40,593 bases of DNA from Candidatus Pelagibacter sp. TMED196 (GCA_002171925.1 NHIT01000011.1:2055-42647), one strand, 5' to 3'; positions 1 to 9,136 are shown, counted from the stretch's first letter. Translations and numbers: made by a program. Notes: generated by a model not told the origin, from the letters alone.

Positions 1-597
1 TATGAAAATTTAGTTAATGGAAAAGAAATTAAAATTACTTCACCTGTTAGTAACCCTGTTACAGACAAAATAGCTAATGATATTATTAAAAGACATTTAA
101 AAAAAATTAATATAACCAATAACAATATAAAAATTGTAGCTAATGATTTTTATCATATTAAACATCTTAAGGCTGGATTTGATGCTGCATGGCTATGTTT
201 CGAAAACTTTGAGGGTGTTGAGTCAAAATTAGAGGGTTTGGAGGTAAAAAAATTATATTTAGAAGATGTTGAAATACCTAATTTTTGTGCACTGGACGTA
301 TTTGCCTCAAAATCTTTTGCTAGTATTAATAAGGATTTGCTACATGACTTTAAATCTATAGCTCAGGAAAGCATCAAAGTTTTAAGTTCGGACTTAGATT
401 ATTCTAAATCTTCTTATTATTCTTATACTAAAACAAAGCCTAGTCCATTAATGGATAATATTATTAAAGATACAATTCATAGATTTAAAAATCCTTTTGA
501 TAATTCAAAAAATAAGTGGAAAAAATTACATAATTACGTAGTTACACAAAAAATTTCAAATATATCTGATGATCAATACTCAGATATGTTTATTTAA
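1..597 (+). CDS. Probable NMT1/THI5-like ABC transporter substrate-binding protein (C-terminal part)
   Basis: The frame is open from the first base of the window to TAA at 595-597, giving 198 residues of a gene whose start lies outside; the internal Met at 238 is not the start. The segment GFDAAWLCFENFEGVE followed by a KLYLEDVEIPNFCALD stretch resembles the C-terminal lobe of periplasmic NMT1/THI5-type binding proteins (thiamine-precursor or related uptake), where a G-D/A-W-E pattern precedes a 'V-P-N' strand. The remainder is helical and charged, as in that family. The signal peptide and ligand pocket are not visible. The gene converges on lpxB and their 3' ends overlap by 8 nt. The family call comes from pattern only, and the ligand cannot be assigned. 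Confidence 0.5.
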   Translation, partial: YENLVNGKEIKITSPVSNPVTDKIANDIIKRHLKKINITNNNIKIVANDFYHIKHLKAGFDAAWLCFENFEGVESKLEGLEVKKLYLEDVEIPNFCALDVFASKSFASINKDLLHDFKSIAQESIKVLSSDLDYSKSSYYSYTKTKPSPLMDNIIKDTIHRFKNPFDNSKNKWKKLHNYVVTQKISNISDDQYSDMFI

Positions 598-1738
598 GTG
601 GAGACTTACCAATTAAATGAAGATTTACAACTGATGCCGCTATATCAGTGGATTTATCAGTCCTAAATTTACTAATGACACTCTGAGTTTTTGTAATTTG
701 GTTTTCTAGATAATGTTTATTACTTAAAAGATCATTAACTTTATTAAAAATATTGTTTGAAGTACAATTTGATTGTAATAATTCAGGAATAATTTCTTCA
801 TTAGCTGCAATATTAATTATATTTGCAAATTTTACTTTAACTAGCATTTTAATAATAAAGAAATTAATAAAACCCATCTTATATATTATTATTGAAGGAA
901 TTTTTGCTTTACAAATCTCTAAAGAAATTGTGCCAGATTTAGCCACAGCAAACATGGAAGAATCTAGGATATGAGATTTAATTTTTTCATCACCAATTGC
1001 CCCACAATTTTTTAAACCTTCTTTTAATAATAAATTTTGGATGAAGTTAATATGTTCTTTAGTTGAATGAAAAACAAAAAATAAATCTTTATATTTATTA
1101 TTCATCTTATTGACAAAATCAATTAATATAGGTGTCAAAACATTAATCTCTGTCAATCTACTTCCCGGAAAAATAGAAAAAATTTTTTTATTTTCTTTTA
1201 TAATTTGGCTTATATCGATTTTATTTTTATCTCCTTTTTCAAGCAAAGGATGACCGGTAAAAGTTGATGGTATTTCTTCTTTATCAAAATATTGCTTTTC
1301 AAAGGGAAATAATAATAAAACGTGATCTAAAAAAGATTTTAGCTGCTTTACTCTCTTTTCTCTCCAAACCCAAACTTGTGGTGCTACAAAATGAATTGTT
1401 TTTATACTTGGATCTCTTTTTTTTACTTCTTTTGCTACTCGTAATGTAAAATCAGGACTATCAACCGAAAAAAGAATATCTGGTTTAAATTTAATAATTT
1501 CTTTTACAGTTTCATTTATTTTGCTCTTTATTTTAAAAATATTTAACAAAACTCTCGTAAATCCAAGATATGTAATATCTTTTAAATCATAAATTGACTT
1601 AATACCTAAAGCATTTAAATGTTCCCCACCGACAGATAAATATTCTATATCTGATCTTGAATTTTTAAGTTTAATAATAACCTTTGAGGCTAATTTATCT
1701 CCAGAAGGTTCACCGGTTAGTATAAATATTTTTTTCAT
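590..1738 (-). CDS. lpxB: Lipid-A-disaccharide synthase
   Basis: Glycosyltransferase family 19 enzyme that condenses UDP-2,3-diacylglucosamine with lipid X to form the lipid A disaccharide at the inner membrane. The N-terminus has the LpxB signature ILTGEPSGDK (residues about 5-14). It is followed by SVDSPDF, the PQVWVWREKR stretch, FPGSR near residue 190 and KSGTISLEICKAKIP near residue 270, which forms the nucleotide-sugar binding region. The 382-residue length is normal. I chose ATG 1738 because it gives the family start and overlaps the msrA TGA as ATGA; an upstream ATG at 1774 would add 12 unlikely residues. It is the last gene of the lipid A run but is separated from lpxI by two unrelated redox genes. 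Confidence 0.95.
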   Translation of the reverse strand: MKKIFILTGEPSGDKLASKVIIKLKNSRSDIEYLSVGGEHLNALGIKSIYDLKDITYLGFTRVLLNIFKIKSKINETVKEIIKFKPDILFSVDSPDFTLRVAKEVKKRDPSIKTIHFVAPQVWVWREKRVKQLKSFLDHVLLLFPFEKQYFDKEEIPSTFTGHPLLEKGDKNKIDISQIIKENKKIFSIFPGSRLTEINVLTPILIDFVNKMNNKYKDLFFVFHSTKEHINFIQNLLLKEGLKNCGAIGDEKIKSHILDSSMFAVAKSGTISLEICKAKIPSIIIYKMGFINFFIIKMLVKVKFANIINIAANEEIIPELLQSNCTSNNIFNKVNDLLSNKHYLENQITKTQSVISKFRTDKSTDIAASVVNLHLIGKSPLK

Positions 1739-2307
1739 CCCCAGATTTTGTTTAATGTTTCCTCTCTTTGGCAACCTTTTTTGTACATTAAATATCTTAT
1801 AAAATTTTTCTCATAATAATCTTGATGGTAAGTCTCAGCTATATAAAATTCCTTGAATTTTTTTACATAAGTAACAACTTTTTTATTAAACTTATTTTCA
1901 ATATTTTTAATTGAAGCTTTTATAATTTTTTTTTGATCAATGTTCTCAAAAAAAACTACCGACTTATAGCTTTCACCTTTATCACAAAATTGGCCATCTT
2001 CATCGAAGGGGTCAATATTGATCCAATAAATTTCTAAAAGTTTTTTAAAGTTTGTAATTGATGAATCGTAAGTAATTTCTAAAGTTTCATAGTGGCCAGT
2101 AATATTTTTAACAACATCTTTGTATTTAGGATTTTTTACGTGTCCCCCAGAATATCCAGAAATAGTTTCGATCACACCATTAACCTTATCAAATGATTCT
2201 TCCATACACCAAAAACAACCTCCGGCAAAATAAACTTTGGATATATTTTCAGCATTTAAATTTACTGGTAATAATAAAAAAAAAATTATTAATAAAGCTT
2301 TTTTCAT
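1735..2307 (-). CDS. msrA: Peptide-methionine (S)-S-oxide reductase, exported form
   Basis: Reduces methionine-S-sulfoxide in proteins. The catalytic motif GGCFWCMEESF begins about residue 29, with the nucleophilic Cys in GCFWC, followed by GVIETISGYSGG and the TGHYETLEITYD strand, all typical of MsrA. ATG 2307 gives an N-terminus with two Lys, a hydrophobic core and NLNA before AEN, which reads as a signal peptide, so the enzyme probably acts in the periplasm. That ATG overlaps the preceding TGA as ATGA; the longer ATG at 2322 would spoil the signal peptide. It is coupled to the upstream sugar dehydrogenase and the downstream lpxB. There is no fused MsrB domain. Confidence 0.93.
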   Translation of the reverse strand: MKKALLIIFFLLLPVNLNAENISKVYFAGGCFWCMEESFDKVNGVIETISGYSGGHVKNPKYKDVVKNITGHYETLEITYDSSITNFKKLLEIYWINIDPFDEDGQFCDKGESYKSVVFFENIDQKKIIKASIKNIENKFNKKVVTYVKKFKEFYIAETYHQDYYEKNFIRYLMYKKGCQREETLNKIWG

Positions 2308-3365
2308 TTGTACATTTTCCAAAGTTCTCCATAATCTGACAGCATATATAATTCACCTGTCTCTTTATGTATTTTGATATCTCTTATTCTTCCAATATTG
2401 CCTTTAAAAATTATTTGTTCACTTATAAATTTATTATTTTTAAATTTTATTTTTCTTAATGACTGGTCTTTAAGTGAGGTAATTAAAGCATCCCCGTTCC
2501 ATTCTTTAAACTCATCACCTTGATATATAGCCATCGCACTCACAGCTATCGATGGAACCCAATACTTAATTGCTTTTGTAAAACCTGGTTTCCATTTTGG
2601 CCCAATTTTAGTTCCAGTATAATTTGTTCCGCCCCAACCTAAAATTTTCCAACCATAATTTTCAGCATAATTAACTGTACCAAACCAATCACCACCTTTA
2701 GCACCATGATTAGTAATATAAATTTTATTATCAAAAGGAGATAATGACATCCCTTGAGGATTTCTTACTCCAATTTGAAAAATTTCAGGTAGCCATTTCT
2801 TTTTATTTTTGAATTTAGGATTGTCTTTAGGAATAGATCCATCTAAGTTTATTCTGATTATGCTACCTGGATGTTTTGTAAAATCTTGAGCAATCATTCC
2901 CTGTCCTCTTTCACCAGCAGAAATATATAAATGTTTATTTTTTTTAACTAATCTTGAACCAAAATGATATCCAGAGTCAATTGCTGGCTCAGCCCTAAAA
3001 ATATTATTGAATTTAATAGAACTCTTATCAAATTTACCTTTTGCAACAGAGGTGCTTGTTTTCCGACCCTCTCTTTGTTCAGAATAAGATACATAAACAT
3101 TTTTATTATCATACAGAACATCGAGAAGGCCTCCCTGACCATCCTCAAGAAGAGATAAATTGTGTTTAATTTCAGATATTATTTGATTTTTTAAATCTAA
3201 ATGAAAAAGCTTACCTTTTTTTTCAGTATAAATAATACTGGTATTATTAATAAATGATAAACTCCAAGGCTTGTCCATACCATCTACGATCTTTTCCAAT
3301 TTAACTTCCAACCCAAATAAATTTGAAAACCAAAAAAAATGTATAATTATGATTATTTTTTTCAT
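2304..3365 (-). CDS. PQQ-dependent aldose sugar dehydrogenase family protein (YliI/Asd-like, GSDH fold)
   Basis: A 353-residue soluble six-bladed beta-propeller protein of the glucose/sorbosone dehydrogenase family, which oxidises sugars in the periplasm with PQQ. Visible marks are a short N-terminal signal peptide (hydrophobic to about residue 19), a KPWSLSF opening strand, DGQGGLLDV near residue 75, RNPQGMSLSP near residue 200 followed by NHGAKGGDW, and a RIRDIKI strand near the C-terminus. In this family the last motif usually reads HG-GGDE; here the acidic residue is Trp, so cofactor or substrate handling may differ. Substrate cannot be read from the sequence. It starts by ATGA overlap with lpxI and ends by ATGA overlap with msrA. 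Confidence 0.85.
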   Translation of the reverse strand: MKKIIIIIHFFWFSNLFGLEVKLEKIVDGMDKPWSLSFINNTSIIYTEKKGKLFHLDLKNQIISEIKHNLSLLEDGQGGLLDVLYDNKNVYVSYSEQREGRKTSTSVAKGKFDKSSIKFNNIFRAEPAIDSGYHFGSRLVKKNKHLYISAGERGQGMIAQDFTKHPGSIIRINLDGSIPKDNPKFKNKKKWLPEIFQIGVRNPQGMSLSPFDNKIYITNHGAKGGDWFGTVNYAENYGWKILGWGGTNYTGTKIGPKWKPGFTKAIKYWVPSIAVSAMAIYQGDEFKEWNGDALITSLKDQSLRKIKFKNNKFISEQIIFKGNIGRIRDIKIHKETGELYMLSDYGELWKMYK

Positions 3366-4156
3366 TTTGCTATAAGAAACATTTTATTTTTGTTTGCAAA
3401 ATTAATACATTTTTTTTTCTCAAGTAAAATGTTGCTTTTGCTTTTTAGAACTATTCCTTTTAAACCGGCTGCTTTACATTGAACAAAGGTTTTAAATCCT
3501 ACAGTTGGTAGATCGATTCTTAAATCTTGTTTCTTTTTTGGAAGTTTGACTAGTACACCTTTATTTTTAAATATTTTACTTTTGCATTTGTTAAGCATTT
3601 TTTTGGTTCCGCCTTTTCCCTCTATAGCTAACACTTTGTCATTTCTAACTACAGTACCTTGACTATAATTATATTGGTTTAATCTATTGAGTGTTTTGAT
3701 AGCTTTATTAATATCTTTATTATCGTCTTTAGTTGGTTTGATTTTAGTGTGGTTGCCTTTATTTAAAGAGAGTTCAGGATTAAAAATTAGTGAATTAATA
3801 GTTTTAATTTTTTCTTTATTCAATATTTTTATTATTTCTTTTAATATTGACACATCTCCATATTTAGAACTTTTTATTATTCTGGGCATATAATAAATAC
3901 CTTTTAGATCTAATCTTAACATTGAAAAATTTGGTTTTTTGACGCTACCAGCAAAAAGAACTTTCTTACAATAATTTTCTCTTAAGATATTAATAATTTT
4001 GCCAAACTGTCCTATTGATACCGAAAATGAATTTTTCTCTTTTTTAAAAGATTTATTTTTAGTTAAATCAATAATCAAATATTTTTTTTTCTTTTTTTTA
4101 ACTTTTTTTAAGATTTCTTTTGGAAATGATGTTTCACCAAATATTAAACCAATCAT
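3362..4156 (-). CDS. lpxI: UDP-2,3-diacylglucosamine diphosphatase, LpxI type
   Basis: Hydrolyses UDP-2,3-diacylglucosamine to lipid X plus UMP. LpxI (formerly DUF1009) replaces LpxH in alphaproteobacteria and is usually encoded next to lpxA, as here. The 264-residue protein shows the family layout: an N-terminal domain starting IGLIFGE and containing GQFGKIINIL and VLFAGSVKKP. A GDVSILKEII helix comes next, then the C-terminal domain with VLAIEGKGGTKKML, KKKQDLRIDLPTVGF and AGLKGIVLKS. It is very Lys-rich, including a run of six Lys near residue 20 coded by an A-tract. Its ATG overlaps the lpxA TAA as TAATG, and its own TGA overlaps the next ATG. Confidence 0.92.
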   Translation of the reverse strand: MIGLIFGETSFPKEILKKVKKKKKKYLIIDLTKNKSFKKEKNSFSVSIGQFGKIINILRENYCKKVLFAGSVKKPNFSMLRLDLKGIYYMPRIIKSSKYGDVSILKEIIKILNKEKIKTINSLIFNPELSLNKGNHTKIKPTKDDNKDINKAIKTLNRLNQYNYSQGTVVRNDKVLAIEGKGGTKKMLNKCKSKIFKNKGVLVKLPKKKQDLRIDLPTVGFKTFVQCKAAGLKGIVLKSKSNILLEKKKCINFANKNKMFLIAK

Positions 4157-4938
4157 TATTCAGATAACGGCGAGCAAATAGGTCTTTTTTTATCCTTTTC
4201 AATAAATTTAGTGACCTCTTGTACTAATTCATTTTGTTTAAATTCACCATTAATTTTACTGAGATTGTCATGAAGATTATTTGAAGAAAATATTTTTTTA
4301 TATGCTTTATCTAATTCAATTATTTTTTTATTATCGTATTTTTTCCTTCTTAATCCTACTAAATTTATACCTTTTAAATAATTTCTATTACCAAATGAAA
4401 GACCAAAAGGGATAACGTCTTTTAAGACTCCAGTCATACCTCCGATCATAGCTAATCTTCCAATTCTAGTAAATTGTTGTACAGCTGAGTTGCCTCCTAT
4501 AACAACAGAGTCTTCGATTGTTACATGTCCTCCTAAAGGAACATTGTTAGCAATTACGACATTATTTCCTATGTTACAATCATGAGCTATATGAGATGAA
4601 ATCATAAATAAACAATTATTTCCTATGACTGTTTTACCTCCACCGCCTGCAGTGCCAGGATTAATTGTTACGTATTCTCTTATTGTATTATATTCGCCTA
4701 TATCTAAACTATTTTTTTCACCTTTAAATTTTAGATCCTGTGGAGATGTCCCAATACTTGAAAAAGGATAAAGTTTTGTAAACTTGCCAATTTTTGTATT
4801 ACCTTCAATATGAACATTTGAAATTAGTTCAACCCCCTCTTCTAAATGAACATTCTCTCCAACAAAACAAAATGGACCAATTTTAACATTTTTTTCAACT
4901 ATTGCTTTGGGGTCTATTACGCTTGATTTGTGTATCAT
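4156..4938 (-). CDS. lpxA: Acyl-ACP--UDP-N-acetylglucosamine O-acyltransferase
   Basis: First step of lipid A synthesis: transfers a 3-hydroxyacyl chain from ACP to UDP-GlcNAc. The protein (260 residues, normal) opens with a left-handed parallel beta-helix of hexapeptide repeats (IGPFCFVGENV, IEGNTKIGKF, and so on). It contains the catalytic segment SSHIAHDCNIGNN, whose second His corresponds to the family base, and the typical GNRNYLKGINLVGLRRK stretch before a helical C-terminal domain. It follows fabZ with an ATGA overlap and precedes lpxI with a TAATG overlap, so the three are probably translationally coupled. Confidence 0.97.
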   Translation of the reverse strand: MIHKSSVIDPKAIVEKNVKIGPFCFVGENVHLEEGVELISNVHIEGNTKIGKFTKLYPFSSIGTSPQDLKFKGEKNSLDIGEYNTIREYVTINPGTAGGGGKTVIGNNCLFMISSHIAHDCNIGNNVVIANNVPLGGHVTIEDSVVIGGNSAVQQFTRIGRLAMIGGMTGVLKDVIPFGLSFGNRNYLKGINLVGLRRKKYDNKKIIELDKAYKKIFSSNNLHDNLSKINGEFKQNELVQEVTKFIEKDKKRPICSPLSE

Positions 4939-5387
4939 TTGTTTCTATCAACTATTGTTGCTGACCATTCTGCATCAGCCATTTTTTTATCATTAACCGT
5001 TGCAATACCTTTGTACTTCCAAACTCTTCCATGAGATCTGACTGCTTCTATATCCAAATGTAATTCGCAATCAGGCATTACAGGGTTTCTAAAACGTGCT
5101 TTTTCAACACTCATTAGATAAACTAATTTATCCTTATATTCTTTTGGATCAATACCGTGTGCTGTAAGCGCAGCAGCTGCTTGGCCGAAAGCTTCTACAA
5201 TTAATACTCCAGGCATAACGGGTTGGCCTGGAAAATGTCCATCAAAAAAAAATTTTCCTTTTTTAACTATAACTATTGCAGTCGCTGATTTTAATGGAAC
5301 TATATTAATTAATCTATCAATTAAAAGCATTGGCTCTCTGTGAGGTAAAAGCTTTTCGATTTGTTCTTTATTAATACTATTTGTCAT
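4935..5387 (-). CDS. fabZ: 3-hydroxyacyl-ACP dehydratase FabZ
   Basis: Dehydrates 3-hydroxyacyl-ACP in fatty acid elongation and so competes with LpxA and LpxD for the same acyl donors. The 150-residue hot-dog fold protein has the FabZ signature LPHREPMLLIDR (residues about 14-25) and the active-site segment FDGHFPGQPVMPGVLIVEA, which carries the catalytic His and Glu. The end, DAEWSATIVDR, is family-typical. It sits between lpxD and lpxA, the conserved proteobacterial position, and its start overlaps the lpxD 3' end by 11 nt. Confidence 0.97.
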   Translation of the reverse strand: MTNSINKEQIEKLLPHREPMLLIDRLINIVPLKSATAIVIVKKGKFFFDGHFPGQPVMPGVLIVEAFGQAAAALTAHGIDPKEYKDKLVYLMSVEKARFRNPVMPDCELHLDIEAVRSHGRVWKYKGIATVNDKKMADAEWSATIVDRNK

Positions 5388-6357
5388 TTTTACTTTTTAA
5401 AAAATCCTTTAAAGGCATAGCTGGATAACCCATAACCGTTATCCCATTTGGTATATTTTTTATAACTCCGCTTCCACCGCCAATTTTTACATTGTTTCCT
5501 ATTTTTAAATGCCCAGAAATCCCAGCTTGTCCTCCTATTGAAACATTATTACCAATAGATGTACTTCCAGCAAAACCTACTTGGCCTGCAATCATACAAT
5601 TTTCACCTATCTTAACGTTGTGAGCCATGTGTACCTGATTGTCTAAAAACGAATTTGTACCAATTACAGTATCACCAATAGATCCTCTATCTATCGTGCA
5701 GTTTGCACCTATCTCAACATTGTCATTAATAATAACTCTTCCAATATGAGGGAATCTAAAGTTTTTACCTTTGAGCGGTATAAAACCAAAGCCTTTAATA
5801 CCTATTTTTGAACCATCTTGAATCACTACATCACTTCCAATTAAAGAATTTCTTAAAGTTACATTTGAACCAATTATACAATTTTTGCCTATTTGAACAT
5901 CATGTTCAACCGTTGTGTTATTACCTATAATGGTGTTAGTACCTATTTTAACATTTTTTCCAATAAAATTATTCTTACCAAATGTGACAGAGTCATATTC
6001 CGTTGATAGTTTACTAGACTCTACCAGGGTTTTGTCGGGATAATCGATATCTGCATTTGGATAAAACATTTTAGATACTTGAGCAATAGCAAATAAAACA
6101 TTTTTAACTATTATCGTAACACATTCTTTTGGTAAAAAATTTTTCAAATTATTTGTAGTTAAGCAGACAGAGGCTTTTGTTTTTTTTGCTAAATCAATAT
6201 AATCAGGTGAATTCAAGAAAGTTATATTGTTTTTTTCAGCTTTATCTAAAGTTTTAACGTCTGTAATTGAAATATCCTTTTTTTGTACACCAAGTTCCTT
6301 TGGTAATTTACTTAAATTGTAAGGACCTTTTGGAACAAAAAAAGATATATCTTGCAT
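5377..6357 (-). CDS. lpxD: UDP-3-O-(3-hydroxyacyl)glucosamine N-acyltransferase
   Basis: Third step of lipid A synthesis: N-acylates UDP-3-O-acylglucosamine from acyl-ACP. The N-terminal uridine-binding domain (to about residue 105, containing NITFLNSP) is followed by many hexapeptide repeats forming a beta-helix. The catalytic segment NQVHMAHNVKIGENCMIAGQ is intact, as is GGQAGISGH. The start is ATG 6357; a TTG one codon upstream would add one Met and has no better ribosome site. Length 326 residues is normal. It follows skp by 6 nt and overlaps fabZ. Confidence 0.97.
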   Translation of the reverse strand: MQDISFFVPKGPYNLSKLPKELGVQKKDISITDVKTLDKAEKNNITFLNSPDYIDLAKKTKASVCLTTNNLKNFLPKECVTIIVKNVLFAIAQVSKMFYPNADIDYPDKTLVESSKLSTEYDSVTFGKNNFIGKNVKIGTNTIIGNNTTVEHDVQIGKNCIIGSNVTLRNSLIGSDVVIQDGSKIGIKGFGFIPLKGKNFRFPHIGRVIINDNVEIGANCTIDRGSIGDTVIGTNSFLDNQVHMAHNVKIGENCMIAGQVGFAGSTSIGNNVSIGGQAGISGHLKIGNNVKIGGGSGVIKNIPNGITVMGYPAMPLKDFLKSKNDK

Positions 6358-6363
6358 CAAGAC

Positions 6364-6885
6364 TTAGTTTAATTCAATTGATTTTAGTTCTTTATCTAAT
6401 AATTTTAAAATTTTTTCAGTTAGATCAAATTTAGAATTTGCTAAAAGAATATTTTTTTTGTCAACTATCATCTCTATACTATTTTCATTCATATATTTTT
6501 GCAAAATAGGATTTAGTGTTTTAATAAGTTTGGCTCTAGCTTCATTCTTTTTTTTAAGCCATTCATTAGATGCGTTACGTCTTTTCTTTTGATAATTAAT
6601 ATTTTTTTCTCTTAGAAGGTTAAGTTTTTTTTTATAATCTTCATTGGAGATGAGTTTCTTTTTTGAGATTAAATCAGACTCTTCTTTTTTAAGAGACACA
6701 GACTCTTTTTTCAATTTTTCATTTTCGTCATCGAATTTTTTCTTTAAAAAAGTTTGTGCTTTTTTTCCTGCTTTGCTGTTATTTAATATGTGTTTTATAT
6801 CAACAAAATAAACATCTGATGCTATAGCTTGGTTGAAAACACCAATGGAAAATAAAAGTATAAATAATATTTTTATAATTTTCAT
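6364..6885 (-). CDS. skp: OmpH/Skp family periplasmic chaperone
   Basis: Periplasmic holdase that keeps unfolded outer-membrane proteins soluble on the way to BamA. A signal peptide is clear (MKIIKILFILLFSIGVF, cleavage after AIA at about residue 22). It is followed by VYFVDIKHILNNSKAGKKAQ, matching the Skp N-terminal strand and helix. A long Lys/Glu-rich helical segment (about residues 45-115) forms the expected coiled-coil tentacle, and the C-terminal strand contains IEMIVDKKNILLAN. The 173-residue length is normal. It starts one base after the bamA stop, in the conserved bamA-skp-lpxD order. Confidence 0.93.
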   Translation of the reverse strand: MKIIKILFILLFSIGVFNQAIASDVYFVDIKHILNNSKAGKKAQTFLKKKFDDENEKLKKESVSLKKEESDLISKKKLISNEDYKKKLNLLREKNINYQKKRRNASNEWLKKKNEARAKLIKTLNPILQKYMNENSIEMIVDKKNILLANSKFDLTEKILKLLDKELKSIELN

Positions 6886-6886
6886 A

Positions 6887-9136
6887 TTAAAATGATGTTC
6901 CTATTTGAAATTTAAATTGTTGAGTTGTATCACTTTCTGCTGAAGATAAATCTTGAGCAAATACAAAGTTTAACGGCCCTATTGGTGTATATACATTAGT
7001 AGCAATACCGACAGCTGACCTAATAGTGCTTGATTGTCCAATTTTTGAGTCGTAATCAACATGCCATAGATTTCCTATGTCCAAAAAGGCTGCTACATCT
7101 GTTTGTGTAGCATCTGGTAATAAATTTGGTAGTGCTGCCTCAAAATTCATCGCTAATGCATAGTTACCGCCTACATAATCTCCAGAGTCAACTGGACCAA
7201 CTTTTCTATTTTCAAAACCTCTGAGTCTCTTTGATGGAATATGAATACGTTTACTTAATCTGACATCATCTTCGACAGCAACAACACCGGCAGCATAAAA
7301 TTTAAAAGCTCCCAATACATTTTCACTAAAACTATGATACTTGCTCAGGGTAAATCTATTAAATACAGAAGAGTTTTCCTCAACATATAAAGGAAGTGTT
7401 TGTGCAAATCCAAGGATTGATCCACTTGTGGGCATAAATCTTCTGTCTCTAGTGTCTTTTTCTACGCCATATCCAAATGATAGGTCAGTAAATGAACCAG
7501 CTTGTTTTTTTAGACGCTCAGAAGCTGTTCCGTCAACCGTCATGTCATCAAATGATAATTCAAGACTCGGTGATAAAAAAATATCATCGTACTGCTCGAA
7601 TCTAGTTCCAATATTTAATTGTGTTAGGGTATTTTCATAACCTGAATTAGGTCTGTCAGTTTTTTTACTAGAGAGACCATATTCAAGAGTATTACCGGAA
7701 AAATTATAGTTTGGATTTATAATTGATATACCACCTCTAAGTGCACTTTCTGAAGCTTCTAGAGAAGTATCAACAATAAGGCCTTTTCCTAAATAGTTAT
7801 TTTCTGTTAGTGAAAATGATACTGTTGTTCCATCTGTACCAGTACCTGCGCCAGCCGCAATTTCTCCTGTTGGCATTTCTTCCACTATTATATCCATGAC
7901 TTTCACATCTTTTGAGGAACCATCAGATACTCTGTAATTTACTTTTTTAAATATATTTCTTGATCTTAATTTTGATATTGATTTATCAAGTTTAATTTTA
8001 CTGTAAGGATCACCTTCATCTAAGATTAATTCTGATCTTATTACAGAGTCATTTGTAACAGTATTTCCCTGTATATTAATTCTTTCAACAACTATTTTGG
8101 GACCTTCAAAGATTTTAAATTCCAAGTCAACAAATTTTCCATCTATCGTTTCGGATACTGAATGAGTTACAAATTGAAGTTCATTATCGTCTATTAGTTC
8201 ATCTATACTTTCAAGAATTTTTGTAATTTTAAAAGGGGAATAATAGGTTCCGGCAAATTTTTTAAAGTCATTTTCTAATGTTTTAAAAATTTTTTTATCA
8301 AAAACAGGATCTATACTAGTTGAAATTTTTTTAATTCTGTATCTTTGGCCAGCGTTTATATTAAATGTAAGCTCAATTCCTTCTTTATCTTTAATAAAAA
8401 CATTACTAGATAAAATTTCAGCATCATAGTAACCTTTGTTTAAATAATAATTTTTAAGTAGTCTTTTATCTAACTCAATTCTTTGATTATTTAAATAAAT
8501 ATTTCGGGAAATAAATTTCCAAAATTTAGCTTCTTCTGTTGCAATAACATCTCTAAGTCTTTTTGTTTTAATTTTTTTTTCTCCTATAAAGAAGATTTTG
8601 GTAATTTTTTCTCTTTTGCCTTTATCTATTATAAATATTAAATCTAATAAATTATTACCACCTTTTACTTCAACTGTTCTAGCTTCTACATTAGTTGAAT
8701 AATAACCCAGCTGATTATAAAACTCTTTAATTATCTCAACATCTTTTTTTACGTCATTTTTGATAAAAGAAGATTTTTCTTTTAATGTCATAAAGTTTAA
8801 AAGAGCTTTTGTGAATTTTTTGGTTGCTTCACCCTGTAAAGCAATAGAATTAATAATTGGGTTTTCTTCAACATTTATTTTTAAAATTCCATTTGAAAAG
8901 TTAATTGATATTTTTGAAAAGAATTTTGTATCGTATAAATTCTTAATAATGATGTTAATTTCTTCCTGTGAATAATCTTTATTTTTTTCAATTTCACCAT
9001 AAACAATAAGAGTTTCATCTGAAATTCTTTCATTACCCAAAATCACAATCTTATTTAATTTTTCAGCTTTTGATGGCAACATAAAAAATATAAAAATGAA
9101 TAAGACTATATGTAGGATATTAAATATTTTTTGCAT
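6887..9136 (-). CDS. bamA: Outer membrane protein assembly factor BamA
   Basis: Core Omp85 subunit of the BAM complex that inserts beta-barrels into the outer membrane. The 749-residue protein has an N-terminal signal peptide (to about residue 24), five POTRA-like repeats (to about residue 410; the segments VEENPIINSIALQG, KITKIFFIGEKKI and VVERINIQGNTVTNDSVIRSEL mark repeats) and a C-terminal barrel. The barrel contains the variant RLRGFENRKVGP of the conserved VRGF loop, and ends in a terminal Phe as expected of a BAM substrate. Its start overlaps the dxr 3' end by 17 nt; rseP, usually between them, is absent. Confidence 0.97.
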   Translation of the reverse strand: MQKIFNILHIVLFIFIFFMLPSKAEKLNKIVILGNERISDETLIVYGEIEKNKDYSQEEINIIIKNLYDTKFFSKISINFSNGILKINVEENPIINSIALQGEATKKFTKALLNFMTLKEKSSFIKNDVKKDVEIIKEFYNQLGYYSTNVEARTVEVKGGNNLLDLIFIIDKGKREKITKIFFIGEKKIKTKRLRDVIATEEAKFWKFISRNIYLNNQRIELDKRLLKNYYLNKGYYDAEILSSNVFIKDKEGIELTFNINAGQRYRIKKISTSIDPVFDKKIFKTLENDFKKFAGTYYSPFKITKILESIDELIDDNELQFVTHSVSETIDGKFVDLEFKIFEGPKIVVERINIQGNTVTNDSVIRSELILDEGDPYSKIKLDKSISKLRSRNIFKKVNYRVSDGSSKDVKVMDIIVEEMPTGEIAAGAGTGTDGTTVSFSLTENNYLGKGLIVDTSLEASESALRGGISIINPNYNFSGNTLEYGLSSKKTDRPNSGYENTLTQLNIGTRFEQYDDIFLSPSLELSFDDMTVDGTASERLKKQAGSFTDLSFGYGVEKDTRDRRFMPTSGSILGFAQTLPLYVEENSSVFNRFTLSKYHSFSENVLGAFKFYAAGVVAVEDDVRLSKRIHIPSKRLRGFENRKVGPVDSGDYVGGNYALAMNFEAALPNLLPDATQTDVAAFLDIGNLWHVDYDSKIGQSSTIRSAVGIATNVYTPIGPLNFVFAQDLSSAESDTTQQFKFQIGTSF

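Noticed and set aside
753..974. Short rightward frame inside lpxB, and similar antisense frames elsewhere
   Set aside because: All fall inside well-supported genes on the other strand, with no ribosome site and no recognisable motif.
3362..4156. lpxI as a degraded or unknown Lys-rich protein
   Set aside because: Despite the poly-Lys run, both LpxI domains and the QDLRIDLPTVG motif are intact and the position beside lpxA is conserved.
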